DNA of 15,955 bases from CAZYTO01 sp964650405 (GTDB lineage: Bacteria > Acidobacteriota > Thermoanaerobaculia > Gp7-AA8): NCBI GenBank assembly GCA_964650405.1, contig CAZYTO010000119.1:1-15955 (forward strand), read 5' to 3'. The position numbers and the translations under genes are program-made. Positions 6,052-13,162 of this stretch are shown here, piece after piece. Under the pieces are notes generated by a model. That model was not told the DNA's origin. It was given only the letters and a program-made list of their open reading frames with translations, and did no database searches. Position 1 is the stretch's first letter; every line of letters begins with the position of its first letter.

Positions 6052-6280
6052 ACAACTACCGGTGGTCACGGCAAAACCACCGGTAGTCACGGCAAAACCA
6101 CCGGTCACCACGGCCAAACCACCGGTGGTCACGGCGAAACCACCGGTAGTCACGGCAAAACCACCGGTGGTCACGGCGAAACCACCGGTAGTCACGGCCA
6201 AACCACCGGTGGTCACGGCAAAACACCGGTGGTCACGGCGAGACTACCGGTGGTCACGGGCGAACGACCGGCGGTTTCGG
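6052..6280. repeat. Palindrome array 2, 21-bp period (10 copies plus a degenerate one)
   Basis: ACCGGT occurs at 6058, 6079, 6100, 6121, 6142, 6163, 6184, 6205, 6225 and 6246, with ACCGGC at 6267. Every step is 21 bp except one of 20 (6205 to 6225). The unit is ACCACCGGTRGTCACGGCNAA. The core ACCGGTRGTCACGGC is shared with array 1, but the spacer differs by one base. The steps of 20-21 bp put all sites on one face of the helix. In one forward frame eight units read VVTAKPP, but the 20-bp step breaks that frame. Confidence 0.95.
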
Positions 6281-6350
6281 CCGCGTTCTCCGCGTCTCAA
6301 CGGAGAACCGCAGTTACCAGGCGTGAGGTACCCGTCGCCAACGGCAGGAT

Positions 6351-6455
6351 GCGTGGAGGACGGACAATCTTGTCCGTCAAACCGTGGATTCGCGCCGTTG
6401 CCGGCCTCGGGGATGTGCTCTCGGGGGGACGGACAGGATTGTCCGTCCTCCACGC
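6351..6455. repeat. REP-like inverted-repeat doublet (GGACGGACA palindromes)
   Basis: A 28-bp arm at 6351-6378 is the reverse complement of 6428-6455 with one mismatch, and 49 bp separate them. Each arm is itself nearly palindromic: GACGGACAA-TC-TTGTCCGTC on the left, GGACGGACA...TGTCCGTCC on the right. This is the layout of paired REP elements. A related single copy lies at 13118-13145. It sits in the 3' region of the YcxB-like gene. Confidence 0.85.
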
Positions 6456-6511
6456 TGTCGTTCTTGGTGTCGTTGCTGATTGCCACGCCAATCGCCGGCA
6501 ACCGATCCCCC

Positions 6512-7024
6512 TCAGGAACGATATCGCGCGACGTCTTCGAGGAATCGATCGAGATTGCCCTGAACGATTCTCCCTTTCGGGATGATGAATCCCTGAGACT
6601 CGCCCAGCATGAGGAACAGATGGTCATCCGTCTGGGTCACATTGCGAATGCCCGCCCAGCGGATCGTCGATTCGGTGACCTCACACGTCGAATGAAGCCC
6701 CTCGGGCAGCGCTTCCATGATGTGCAGGCCGCGCAAGCATGGCGGTTGACGTTCAACCATGGACTTCCGGACGTTTGCGATAACCCGCTGCGGCCGGCCC
6801 CATACCCCGCCCACAACGGCTCCCGCTGCACCGCAGACAGCAGCGATTGACGCGGAGGGCAACTTCATCGCCGCGAGCGCGGGAGCGGCACAGAGAAGCA
6901 ACAGCGCAAGCACGCCACCCATCCAGCTGTTGCGAACGACACGCCGATACACCGCGGACTGGCGCATGCAGTACTCGCCAAAGTCCGCCCAGTCCTCCGG
7001 CTCGAGGTTGTATTCGATCCTCAT
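6512..7024 (-). CDS. YcxB-like membrane protein (170 aa)
   Basis: The N-terminus is soluble (MRIEYNLEPEDWADFGEYCM). Two adjacent membrane segments follow at about 35-53 and 58-76, with a tight Lys/Pro/Ser turn between them. A C-terminal cytoplasmic domain (about 80-170) contains ITQTDDHLFLML-like sequence and GFIIPKGRI. This order, with 'h..D..F..L....GFIIPK' near the end, is that of the YcxB/YcxB-like family of unknown function. The start is the ATG at 7024 with a weak ribosome site. It lies about 75 bp downstream of the nucleoside hydrolase on the same strand and may be co-transcribed. No enzymatic role is known or visible. Confidence 0.75.
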   Translation of the reverse strand: MRIEYNLEPEDWADFGEYCMRQSAVYRRVVRNSWMGGVLALLLLCAAPALAAMKLPSASIAAVCGAAGAVVGGVWGRPQRVIANVRKSMVERQPPCLRGLHIMEALPEGLHSTCEVTESTIRWAGIRNVTQTDDHLFLMLGESQGFIIPKGRIVQGNLDRFLEDVARYRS

Positions 7025-7059
7025 GGTCCGCGCCGCGCAGGCGATTCTATCCGGAGCGG

Positions 7060-7099
7060 CGCTCGCCTCCCGCTCGCCGCTCGCCTCCTCCCGCTCGCC
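7060..7099. repeat. CGCTCGCC word repeat
   Basis: Four CGCTCGCC-type words separated by TCC or CTC fill the gap right up to the stop codon of the nucleoside hydrolase. The same word, with CGTTCTC variants, occurs inside ftsK at 201-233. Confidence 0.75.
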
Positions 7100-8047
7100 C
7101 TACCGATTGAACTGCCCCGCCACGTAGTCGTAGAAGGCCTGCTGCCCGCCCGTCGAGAAGTTCAGGATGCAGGTGACGTCGCGGCCGCCGCGGATGGGCT
7201 TGATGCAGCCCTGCCGTTCATTCAGCTCGGCGTCGATGGCCAGGTGGTGGACCTCGGGCGGGGCGAAGAAGGATTGGCTGGCCAGCCAGCAGGTGGTCAC
7301 GACGTCCCACATGTCGTAGAAGGTCTCGTTGGCCACGAGCTCGTAGGACTGGTAGGCCAGGAGCGACCAGCGCGAGCCGGCGGCGGCCTGCTGCTGGAGC
7401 TGGGCCAGGAACGACGGGGCCACGGCGGCGCGGTTGGTCATGTCCAGGGGGAACTCGATGATGGGGATGGACGTGGCGCGGAAGATCGTGTCCACGGCGG
7501 CGGGATCCCAGAAGGCGTTCCACTCGGCGCAGTTGTTCCACGGCGGCGTGGGCACGGTAGTCGGGTCGAGGTTGCCCTTCACGAAGATCGCGCCTCCCAT
7601 CCAGATCACCTGGCCGATCTTGCCGGTCAGCTCGGGACGTTTGGCCAGGAGGCTGGTGAGCGGAGTGAAGGGGCAGGTGACGAGCAGGGTCACGCCGGGC
7701 GCGCAGTCTTCCAGGAGCTGCTCGAACAACGCGTCGCCGTCAGGGAACGGCGGCCAGTGCGGGTTCGGGCCGTAGCCGGAGAGCGCGGGCACCTGCCCCA
7801 TCTTTACGCAATCGCTGCGGTAGGACCAGGGGAAGGCGTTCCAGCCGCGGGCTCGGCTGAGGCCCATCGGCAGGCCGGGGTTGCCGATGTAGCTCTGCAC
7901 CCGCCAGGCCGTCTGCATGGCCGCGGAGTCGATGCAGTCGGCGTTGACGATGATCGCGCCGAGGAGGTTGATGCCGGGCATGGTCTGCAGCAGGAGCTGC
8001 GACATGTACTCGTCGATGGCCGCGTCGTGTACGAGGATGACGTCCAT
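7100..8047 (-). CDS. Inosine/uridine-preferring nucleoside hydrolase family protein (315 aa)
   Basis: The length (315 aa) and the order of motifs fit the IUNH fold. There is a start motif HDAAIDEYM at 7-15, TCPFTPLTSLL (124-134) at the usual Ca/ribose Thr position, a Met-Gly-Gly-Ala (150-153), AEWNAFWDPAA (174-184) like the family's 'EFN..DPEAA', and MWD at 246-248 at the late metal Asp. The family hydrolyses N-ribosides to ribose and free base in the cytoplasm. The first motif departs from the classic DTDPGIDD: the first Asp is Val6, and D8, D12 and E13 remain. Substrate range may therefore differ. There is no signal peptide. The ATG at 8047 directly abuts a repeat array and has no Shine-Dalgarno. 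It is divergent from the XDH-like gene, which could use its purine product. Confidence 0.85.
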   Translation of the reverse strand: MDVILVHDAAIDEYMSQLLLQTMPGINLLGAIIVNADCIDSAAMQTAWRVQSYIGNPGLPMGLSRARGWNAFPWSYRSDCVKMGQVPALSGYGPNPHWPPFPDGDALFEQLLEDCAPGVTLLVTCPFTPLTSLLAKRPELTGKIGQVIWMGGAIFVKGNLDPTTVPTPPWNNCAEWNAFWDPAAVDTIFRATSIPIIEFPLDMTNRAAVAPSFLAQLQQQAAAGSRWSLLAYQSYELVANETFYDMWDVVTTCWLASQSFFAPPEVHHLAIDAELNERQGCIKPIRGGRDVTCILNFSTGGQQAFYDYVAGQFNR

Positions 8048-8049
8048 TT

Positions 8050-8162
8050 CGTTGTTCGCTGTTCGTGATTCGTTGTTCGTAGGTCGCTGGTCGCTGGTTG
8101 CTGGTTGCTGGTTGCTGGTCGGCTCCGAACAACGAACAACGGAGAACGAACAACGAACAACG
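8050..8162. repeat. GTTGTTCG / GTTGCTGG word array with fold-back
   Basis: On the left are GTTGTTCG and GTTCGTGA words (8050-8080), in the middle TCGCTGGTTGCTGG words (8082-8119), and on the right reverse-complement CGAACAAC words (8126-8162). Left and right arms can pair over about 30 bp. It fills most of the divergent region between the nucleoside hydrolase and the XDH-like gene, and touches the hydrolase start codon. Confidence 0.85.
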
Positions 8163-8165
8163 GAC

Positions 8166-8212
8166 TTGGCTTACCCGCCTTGCTGAACTAGGATGGAATG
8201 AATTCATCCTAG
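8166..8212 (+). promoter_or_regulatory. Probable xdh promoter with overlapping palindromic operator
   Basis: TTGGCT (8166-8171), 17 bases, then TAGGAT (8189-8194) makes a plausible promoter for the gene at 8245. Over the -10 lies an inverted repeat: CTAGGATG (8188-8195) and CATCCTAG (8205-8212), with a perfect inner palindrome ATGAATTCAT (8198-8207). A repressor bound here would block transcription. Confidence 0.55.
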
Positions 8213-8244
8213 CACAGCAGGCAGTCCACTCAGCCGGAGGTGTC

Positions 8245-9312
8245 ATGACCACGTTCACGCGCGAAGCGGATGCACTGGTCGTCCCGCAGGGGCAGGTGTC
8301 GCACTCGCTTCTGTTCTACGTCAACGGCCGGCGGGTCGTCATGGACCGGCCCGATCCCACCAACCTGCTCGTGGACTGGCTGCGCGGCGACGAGACCGGC
8401 CTGACCGGCACGAAGCTCTCCTGCGGCGAGGGCGGCTGCGGCGCCTGCACGGTAATGCTCTCGCGGTGGGACCCGCACCGGAAACGCGTCACGGAAACGG
8501 CCGTCAACTCCTGCCTGCGGCCGCTCTGCTCGCTCGACGGGGCCATGATCACGACCACCGAGGGGATCGGCAGCACCCGGCAGAAACTCGATCCCGTGCA
8601 GTACCGCATCGCCGCCAACAACGGCTCCCAGTGCGGCTACTGCACGCCGGGGTTCGTGATGAACATGTTCACGTTCCTCCGCACGCACCCGAAACCGACC
8701 CAGCAGCAGATCGAGGACCTGTTCGACGGCCACATCTGCCGCTGCACGGGCTACCGCCCCATCCTCGAGGGGATGAAGTCGTTCGCCGTCGACTTCAAGA
8801 GGCACAACACGTACTCCACGAACCACTCCTGCTTCGCGGCCGTGCCCATCGAGCAGCACGAGCCGGGGCCGCGGCCGTCGATCGAGTTCCCCGAGGAGTT
8901 GAAGAAGTACGCGGCGCATCCGGCATCGCAGCGATTCACCGGCCGGGGATACACGTGGCTCCGTCCGGTCACGCTGGCGGAAGCGCAGGAGCAGAAGGCG
9001 GCGCACGGCGGCGACACGCAGTACGTGAAGCTGGTGGTGGGCAATACGTCGATCGGCATCTACAAGGACCAGGACCCGCACATCCTCATCGACATCGCCG
9101 GCCTCTCCGAGCTCCTCGGCTTCCATGAGACGAAGAGCGGCGTGACGATGGGCGCGGCCGAGCCGCTGCAGAACGTCATCGACGATCTGCAGAAGGTGAT
9201 CGAGACGCGGCCGGCCGACCAGACCCGCGGCTTCGCCGCCTTCCGCCATCACCTGCTGGACGTGGCCAACCTCCAGGTGCGCAACATCGGCGCTACGGCG
9301 GCAAACGGATGA
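8245..9312 (+). CDS. Xanthine dehydrogenase-like molybdoenzyme, Fe-S and FAD part (5' portion of interrupted gene)
   Basis: The ATG at 8245 follows GGAGG by four bases. The N-terminal plant-ferredoxin-type 2Fe-2S domain has C60, C65, C68 and C90 (SCGEGGCGACT, NSCLRPLCSLDG). The second 2Fe-2S domain has C130, C133, C165 and C167 (SQCGYCTPG, HICRCTGYRP). The FAD-binding domain starts near residue 235 (YTWLRPVTLAEAQ) and ends at LQVRNIGATAANG, where a TGA at 9310-9312 cuts it. The next 51 bp and the following long frame are in the same phase and continue the FAD and Mo domains, so this was one polypeptide of about 1360 residues with animal-type XDH layout. By family, it passes electrons from the Mo centre through Fe-S to FAD, oxidising purines or aldehydes. 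As written, this piece alone would lack the Mo domain. Confidence 0.85.
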   Translation: MTTFTREADALVVPQGQVSHSLLFYVNGRRVVMDRPDPTNLLVDWLRGDETGLTGTKLSCGEGGCGACTVMLSRWDPHRKRVTETAVNSCLRPLCSLDGAMITTTEGIGSTRQKLDPVQYRIAANNGSQCGYCTPGFVMNMFTFLRTHPKPTQQQIEDLFDGHICRCTGYRPILEGMKSFAVDFKRHNTYSTNHSCFAAVPIEQHEPGPRPSIEFPEELKKYAAHPASQRFTGRGYTWLRPVTLAEAQEQKAAHGGDTQYVKLVVGNTSIGIYKDQDPHILIDIAGLSELLGFHETKSGVTMGAAEPLQNVIDDLQKVIETRPADQTRGFAAFRHHLLDVANLQVRNIGATAANG

Positions 9313-9363
9313 TGCTCGCAGCCCAAGCCCGGACCCGTTTCCCCCTCCCCCTCGGACGTCTAC

Positions 9364-12336
9364 ATGCTCCTAACGGCGCTGGGCGGCTGGGGAACGTTGG
9401 CTTCGCGTACGTATGAAGCCGGCCGGCGCATGTGGCCGATCGCCGAGCTCCCCTCCCCTCCCTCCCTCCCGCCCGATGCCATCGCCGAGTCGCTGCACCT
9501 GCCGTATTCGAAGGAGGGCGATCACGTCGAGACGTTCAAGATCGCCTACCGCGACCAGAACGCGCACGCCATCGTCAACGCCGGCTTCGTGGTGAACCTC
9601 GACGGCGCAGGCGTCGTGCGCCAGGCCACGATCGTCTACGGCGGCCTGGCGCCGCTGCCGTCGCGCATGACCGCCACCGAGGCCGTGCTCACCGGGAGGA
9701 AATGGGACGACGCGACGCTGCAGGCGGCCCTCGACGTGCTCGCGCCGGAAGTGGCGAAGGTCATCCGCCCCATGCCGGCCGTGCAGTTCCTCCCGCCCGG
9801 CTATCGCGAGAGCCTCACCGAGACGCTGCTCTACAAGTACTTCCTCCACGTCGCCAGCGAGGTCTTTCCCAACGAGGTGAGCAAGGAGAACAAGTCAGGC
9901 GGCGCGGTCTACAAACGGCCGCTCTCCGGCGGGACGCAGACGGTGTCGGTCTACAAGGGCGAAGCGCCCGCGGGCGAGCCGATCCTGAAGACGACGGCCT
10001 TCATCCAGGCATCCGGCGAGCAGAAGTACACCCAGGACCTCCCGCTGCCGCCGCACGGCTACGACTCGGCGTTCGTGACCAGTGCCATCGCAGCAGGGAC
10101 GTACCGTTACAAGAGCCCCGACGGACCGAAGGGTGTCGAGCGCCTCGCCGCGGCGAAGTTCGCAGGCGTGGTGGCGTTCGTCACCGCCGACGACATCCCG
10201 CAGCAGGACCCGGCCAAACGCCTCGTCGGCCTCGGCAACGACGATCCCGTCTTCGCCCTCGACCAGACCATCATCTGCTGGGGCCAGCCCATCGGCCTCG
10301 TCGTGGCCAAAGACCTCTGGACCGCGCAGCGCGCCGCGGCGTTCATCGCCTCGGAGCTCATCGAGTACAAGCCCACCAAGCCGGTGCTGACGATCGAGGA
10401 GGCCCTGGCCCTGCCGCACGGCGAAGGCCTCTTCAAGGACCAGCCGCCCGACGACGTCCACATCCACAGCATCACCCGGAAAGGCAGCGACGAGAAGTGG
10501 CTGAAGGATCCGACGAAGGCGATGGGCGGGTGCCTGCTGCTGGAAGGGACGATGGAGAACGAAGCCCAGGCGCACTTCTACATGGAGACGCAGGGAGCGC
10601 TGGCCATCCCCGAGGCGCAGGGGCGGATGACGATGTACTCGGGGACGCAGCAGGGGTCGGCGGTGCAGGGCTCGATCGCGCAGCTCCTCGACATCGGCAA
10701 CAGCAGCGTGACCATCTTCCAGCGCCCGCTGGGCGGAGGCTTCGGCGGCAAGCAGTTCCGCCCCGCGGTCATCGATCCTGCCGCGGCCATCGCGGCGTGG
10801 GTCGTCGATCGCCCCGTGCGGCTGGTGCTCGACCGCAACACGGACATGGACGTCACGGGCAAGCGCCACCCGTACCACGGCACGTACCACGCCGCGTTCA
10901 CGAAGAAGGGCGAGATCAGAGGCTACAAGGTGCAGCTCGTCTCCAACGGCGGCTCCACGCACGACGCCAGCTTCCCGGTCATGGACCTCTCCCAGCAGCA
11001 CTCCGACGGCGCCTACTTCGTGCCGACGTGGGAGAGCCACGGCGAGGTGGCGAAGACGAACAACGCCAGCAACACGGCTTTCCGCAGCTTCGGCGTCGTG
11101 CAGGCCACGCTGATCGTGGAAGAGGCCATGGAGCGCATCGCCCACGCCTGCGGCATGCGCGCCGAGGACGTGCGTTGGAAGAACATGTACCGGGAAGGGC
11201 AGCGCACGCCGTACGCGCAGAAGCTCGACCAGTACAACCTGCGCGCCCTGTGGAAGGAGCTGAAGAAGTCCTCGGACTTCGACAAGCGGCGCGACGCGGT
11301 CGACCGGTACAACGCGAAGAACCGCTGGCGCAAACGCGGGCTGACCATGATTCCGCTCAAGTACGGCGTCGGTTACCAGCCGCGGCTCCTCGACCAGGGC
11401 GTGGCCATGGTCGTGGCCTACGCGACGGACGGCACGGTCATGCTCCAGCACGGCGGCGCGGAGTCCGGCCAGGGCATCGACACGAAGATGGCCCAGATCG
11501 CCGCGGAGACGCTGGGCATCGGCATGGACCAGATCCGCGTGGCCCAGACGTCGACGGCGGTCATGCCGAATGCCACCGCCACCGCCGCCTCCTCAGGCAC
11601 GGACCTGTTCGGCGGCGCGGTGCAGAAGGCGTGCTTCGAGCTGCGTGAACGGCTGGAGCGCTGGTGCAAGGAGACGAAGTTCAAGGGCTGGAAGACGGAG
11701 TGGAAGAAGCAGTGGCCGAACATCATCGGCGGCGCCTACGCCGATCGCGTGAACCTGGCCGCCGAGGCGCTGTACAAAGTGCCGTTCATTGGGGACGTGG
11801 AAGGCGATCATCCCTACGGCCGGGCCTTCCGGTACTTCACCTACGCCGTAGCCGCCTCGGAAGTGGAGATCGACGTCCTCACCGGCCAGCAGACCATCCT
11901 GCGGTCGGACATCCTCATCGACGTCGGCCACAGCATCAATCCGTGCCTCGACGTCGGCCAGGTGGAAGGCGCGTTCGTGCAGGGCTGCGGCCTCATGACC
12001 AGCGAACAGATGATGTACGAGCCCGACGGCCGCCTCTACTCGAACGGTACATGGGAGTACAAACCGCCGACGGCCAAGACCATCCCCATCGACTTCCGCG
12101 TCACCATCGCTCGCGGCGGCAACCCCACGCCGGAGAACGCCGCCGTGCTGTCGTCCCGCGGCATCGGCGAACCACCGCTCGTCCTCTCGACCTCGGTGTT
12201 CTTCGCCATCAAGCAGGCCATCCTCTCCGCCCGGCGCGACCAGGGCGACGAGTCCTGGTTCACGATGCCCGCGCCGGCGACGGTGGGACGGATCCAGAGC
12301 AATTGCCGGGTGCAGAGATCGCGTCTGCACCTGTGA
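9364..12336 (+). CDS. Xanthine dehydrogenase-like molybdoenzyme, FAD C-terminus and molybdopterin part (3' portion)
   Basis: This frame is open from 9313 and has its first ATG at 9364, without a ribosome site. It begins inside the FAD domain (MLLTALGGW; the codons just before read SPSDVY, as expected) and carries the rest of it. The molybdopterin domains follow: LGGGFGGK near 10730-10755, NTAFRSFGVVQ near 11071-11103, ESGQGIDTKM near 11461-11490, GTDLFGGAVQ near 11599-11628, and RGIGEPPL near 12157-12180, whose Glu (codon 12169) is the catalytic base of the family. The Arg of FRSFG matches the XDH substrate Arg. The residue after GGK is Gln, where xanthine oxidases have Glu. The substrate may therefore be another purine or aldehyde. 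No maturation factor (XdhC) is in the window. It converges on the sulfite-oxidase-fold gene. Confidence 0.85.
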   Translation: MLLTALGGWGTLASRTYEAGRRMWPIAELPSPPSLPPDAIAESLHLPYSKEGDHVETFKIAYRDQNAHAIVNAGFVVNLDGAGVVRQATIVYGGLAPLPSRMTATEAVLTGRKWDDATLQAALDVLAPEVAKVIRPMPAVQFLPPGYRESLTETLLYKYFLHVASEVFPNEVSKENKSGGAVYKRPLSGGTQTVSVYKGEAPAGEPILKTTAFIQASGEQKYTQDLPLPPHGYDSAFVTSAIAAGTYRYKSPDGPKGVERLAAAKFAGVVAFVTADDIPQQDPAKRLVGLGNDDPVFALDQTIICWGQPIGLVVAKDLWTAQRAAAFIASELIEYKPTKPVLTIEEALALPHGEGLFKDQPPDDVHIHSITRKGSDEKWLKDPTKAMGGCLLLEGTMENEAQAHFYMETQGALAIPEAQGRMTMYSGTQQGSAVQGSIAQLLDIGNSSVTIFQRPLGGGFGGKQFRPAVIDPAAAIAAWVVDRPVRLVLDRNTDMDVTGKRHPYHGTYHAAFTKKGEIRGYKVQLVSNGGSTHDASFPVMDLSQQHSDGAYFVPTWESHGEVAKTNNASNTAFRSFGVVQATLIVEEAMERIAHACGMRAEDVRWKNMYREGQRTPYAQKLDQYNLRALWKELKKSSDFDKRRDAVDRYNAKNRWRKRGLTMIPLKYGVGYQPRLLDQGVAMVVAYATDGTVMLQHGGAESGQGIDTKMAQIAAETLGIGMDQIRVAQTSTAVMPNATATAASSGTDLFGGAVQKACFELRERLERWCKETKFKGWKTEWKKQWPNIIGGAYADRVNLAAEALYKVPFIGDVEGDHPYGRAFRYFTYAVAASEVEIDVLTGQQTILRSDILIDVGHSINPCLDVGQVEGAFVQGCGLMTSEQMMYEPDGRLYSNGTWEYKPPTAKTIPIDFRVTIARGGNPTPENAAVLSSRGIGEPPLVLSTSVFFAIKQAILSARRDQGDESWFTMPAPATVGRIQSNCRVQRSRLHL

Positions 12337-12378
12337 TGTGTTGGCGAGCGGGGGGAAACACTCGACGGGGGCAGGGTC

Positions 12379-12426
12379 ACGCGGAGACGCGGAGAAAGCG
12401 GAGGGCGAGTTTTCTCCGTGTTCTCC
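12379..12426. repeat. CGCGGAGA hairpin between convergent genes
   Basis: ACGCGGAGACGCGGAGAAA (12379-12397) pairs imperfectly with TTTTCTCCGTGTTCTCC (12410-12426). It lies between the stops of the XDH-like and the sulfite-oxidase-fold genes and could act as a two-way terminator or mRNA end. It is built from a tandem CGCGGAGA word, in line with the other word-type hairpins here. Confidence 0.7.
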
Positions 12427-12484
12427 TCTTCGCTCCCGCCCAACCGCCCGCCCTCGCTCAGAGTGAACTGACGGAGTGGACGGC

Positions 12485-13051
<567 letters not shown>

Positions 13052-13117
13052 TGGTAGATCCTGTTAGTCCTTTCGCAGATTTGCAATCGGAGGCACAAGA
13101 CCCCGACCGACGGGTAG

Positions 13118-13145
13118 GGAGGACAGACGCCGTTGTCTGCCCTCC
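13118..13145. repeat. Single REP-like palindrome / possible terminator
   Basis: GGAGGACAGAC (13118-13128) and GTCTGCCCTCC (13135-13145) form an 11-bp stem with one mismatch around GCCGTT. It is a diverged copy of the palindrome seen twice at 6351-6455. It lies just past the stop of the copper protein gene, where it could end the transcript. Confidence 0.7.
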
Positions 13146-13162
13146 TCTCCTGGATGTCGGTA

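Noticed and set aside
5858..6055. Reverse frame of 65 codons between the arrays
   Set aside because: No ribosome site, Arg/Ala-rich, no recognisable domain.
5676..6280. CRISPR array
   Set aside because: Units are contiguous with a fixed 5-6-base spacer, there are no unique spacers, and no cas gene is present.
6017..6850. Forward frame encoding VVTAKPP heptads, 277 codons
   Set aside because: The heptads come from the 21-bp DNA array; a 20-bp step breaks the frame after eight units, the rest reads as antisense to the YcxB-like gene, and array 1 with the same core has a 20-bp period and cannot encode it. Most variation between units does fall at third codon positions, so a decayed repeat protein is not fully excluded.
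9895..11451. Long reverse frame of 518 codons, and other long frames opposite or shifted within 9370-12700
   Set aside because: They overlap the XDH-like gene and have shadow composition (Arg/Val/Leu/His-rich) without family motifs.
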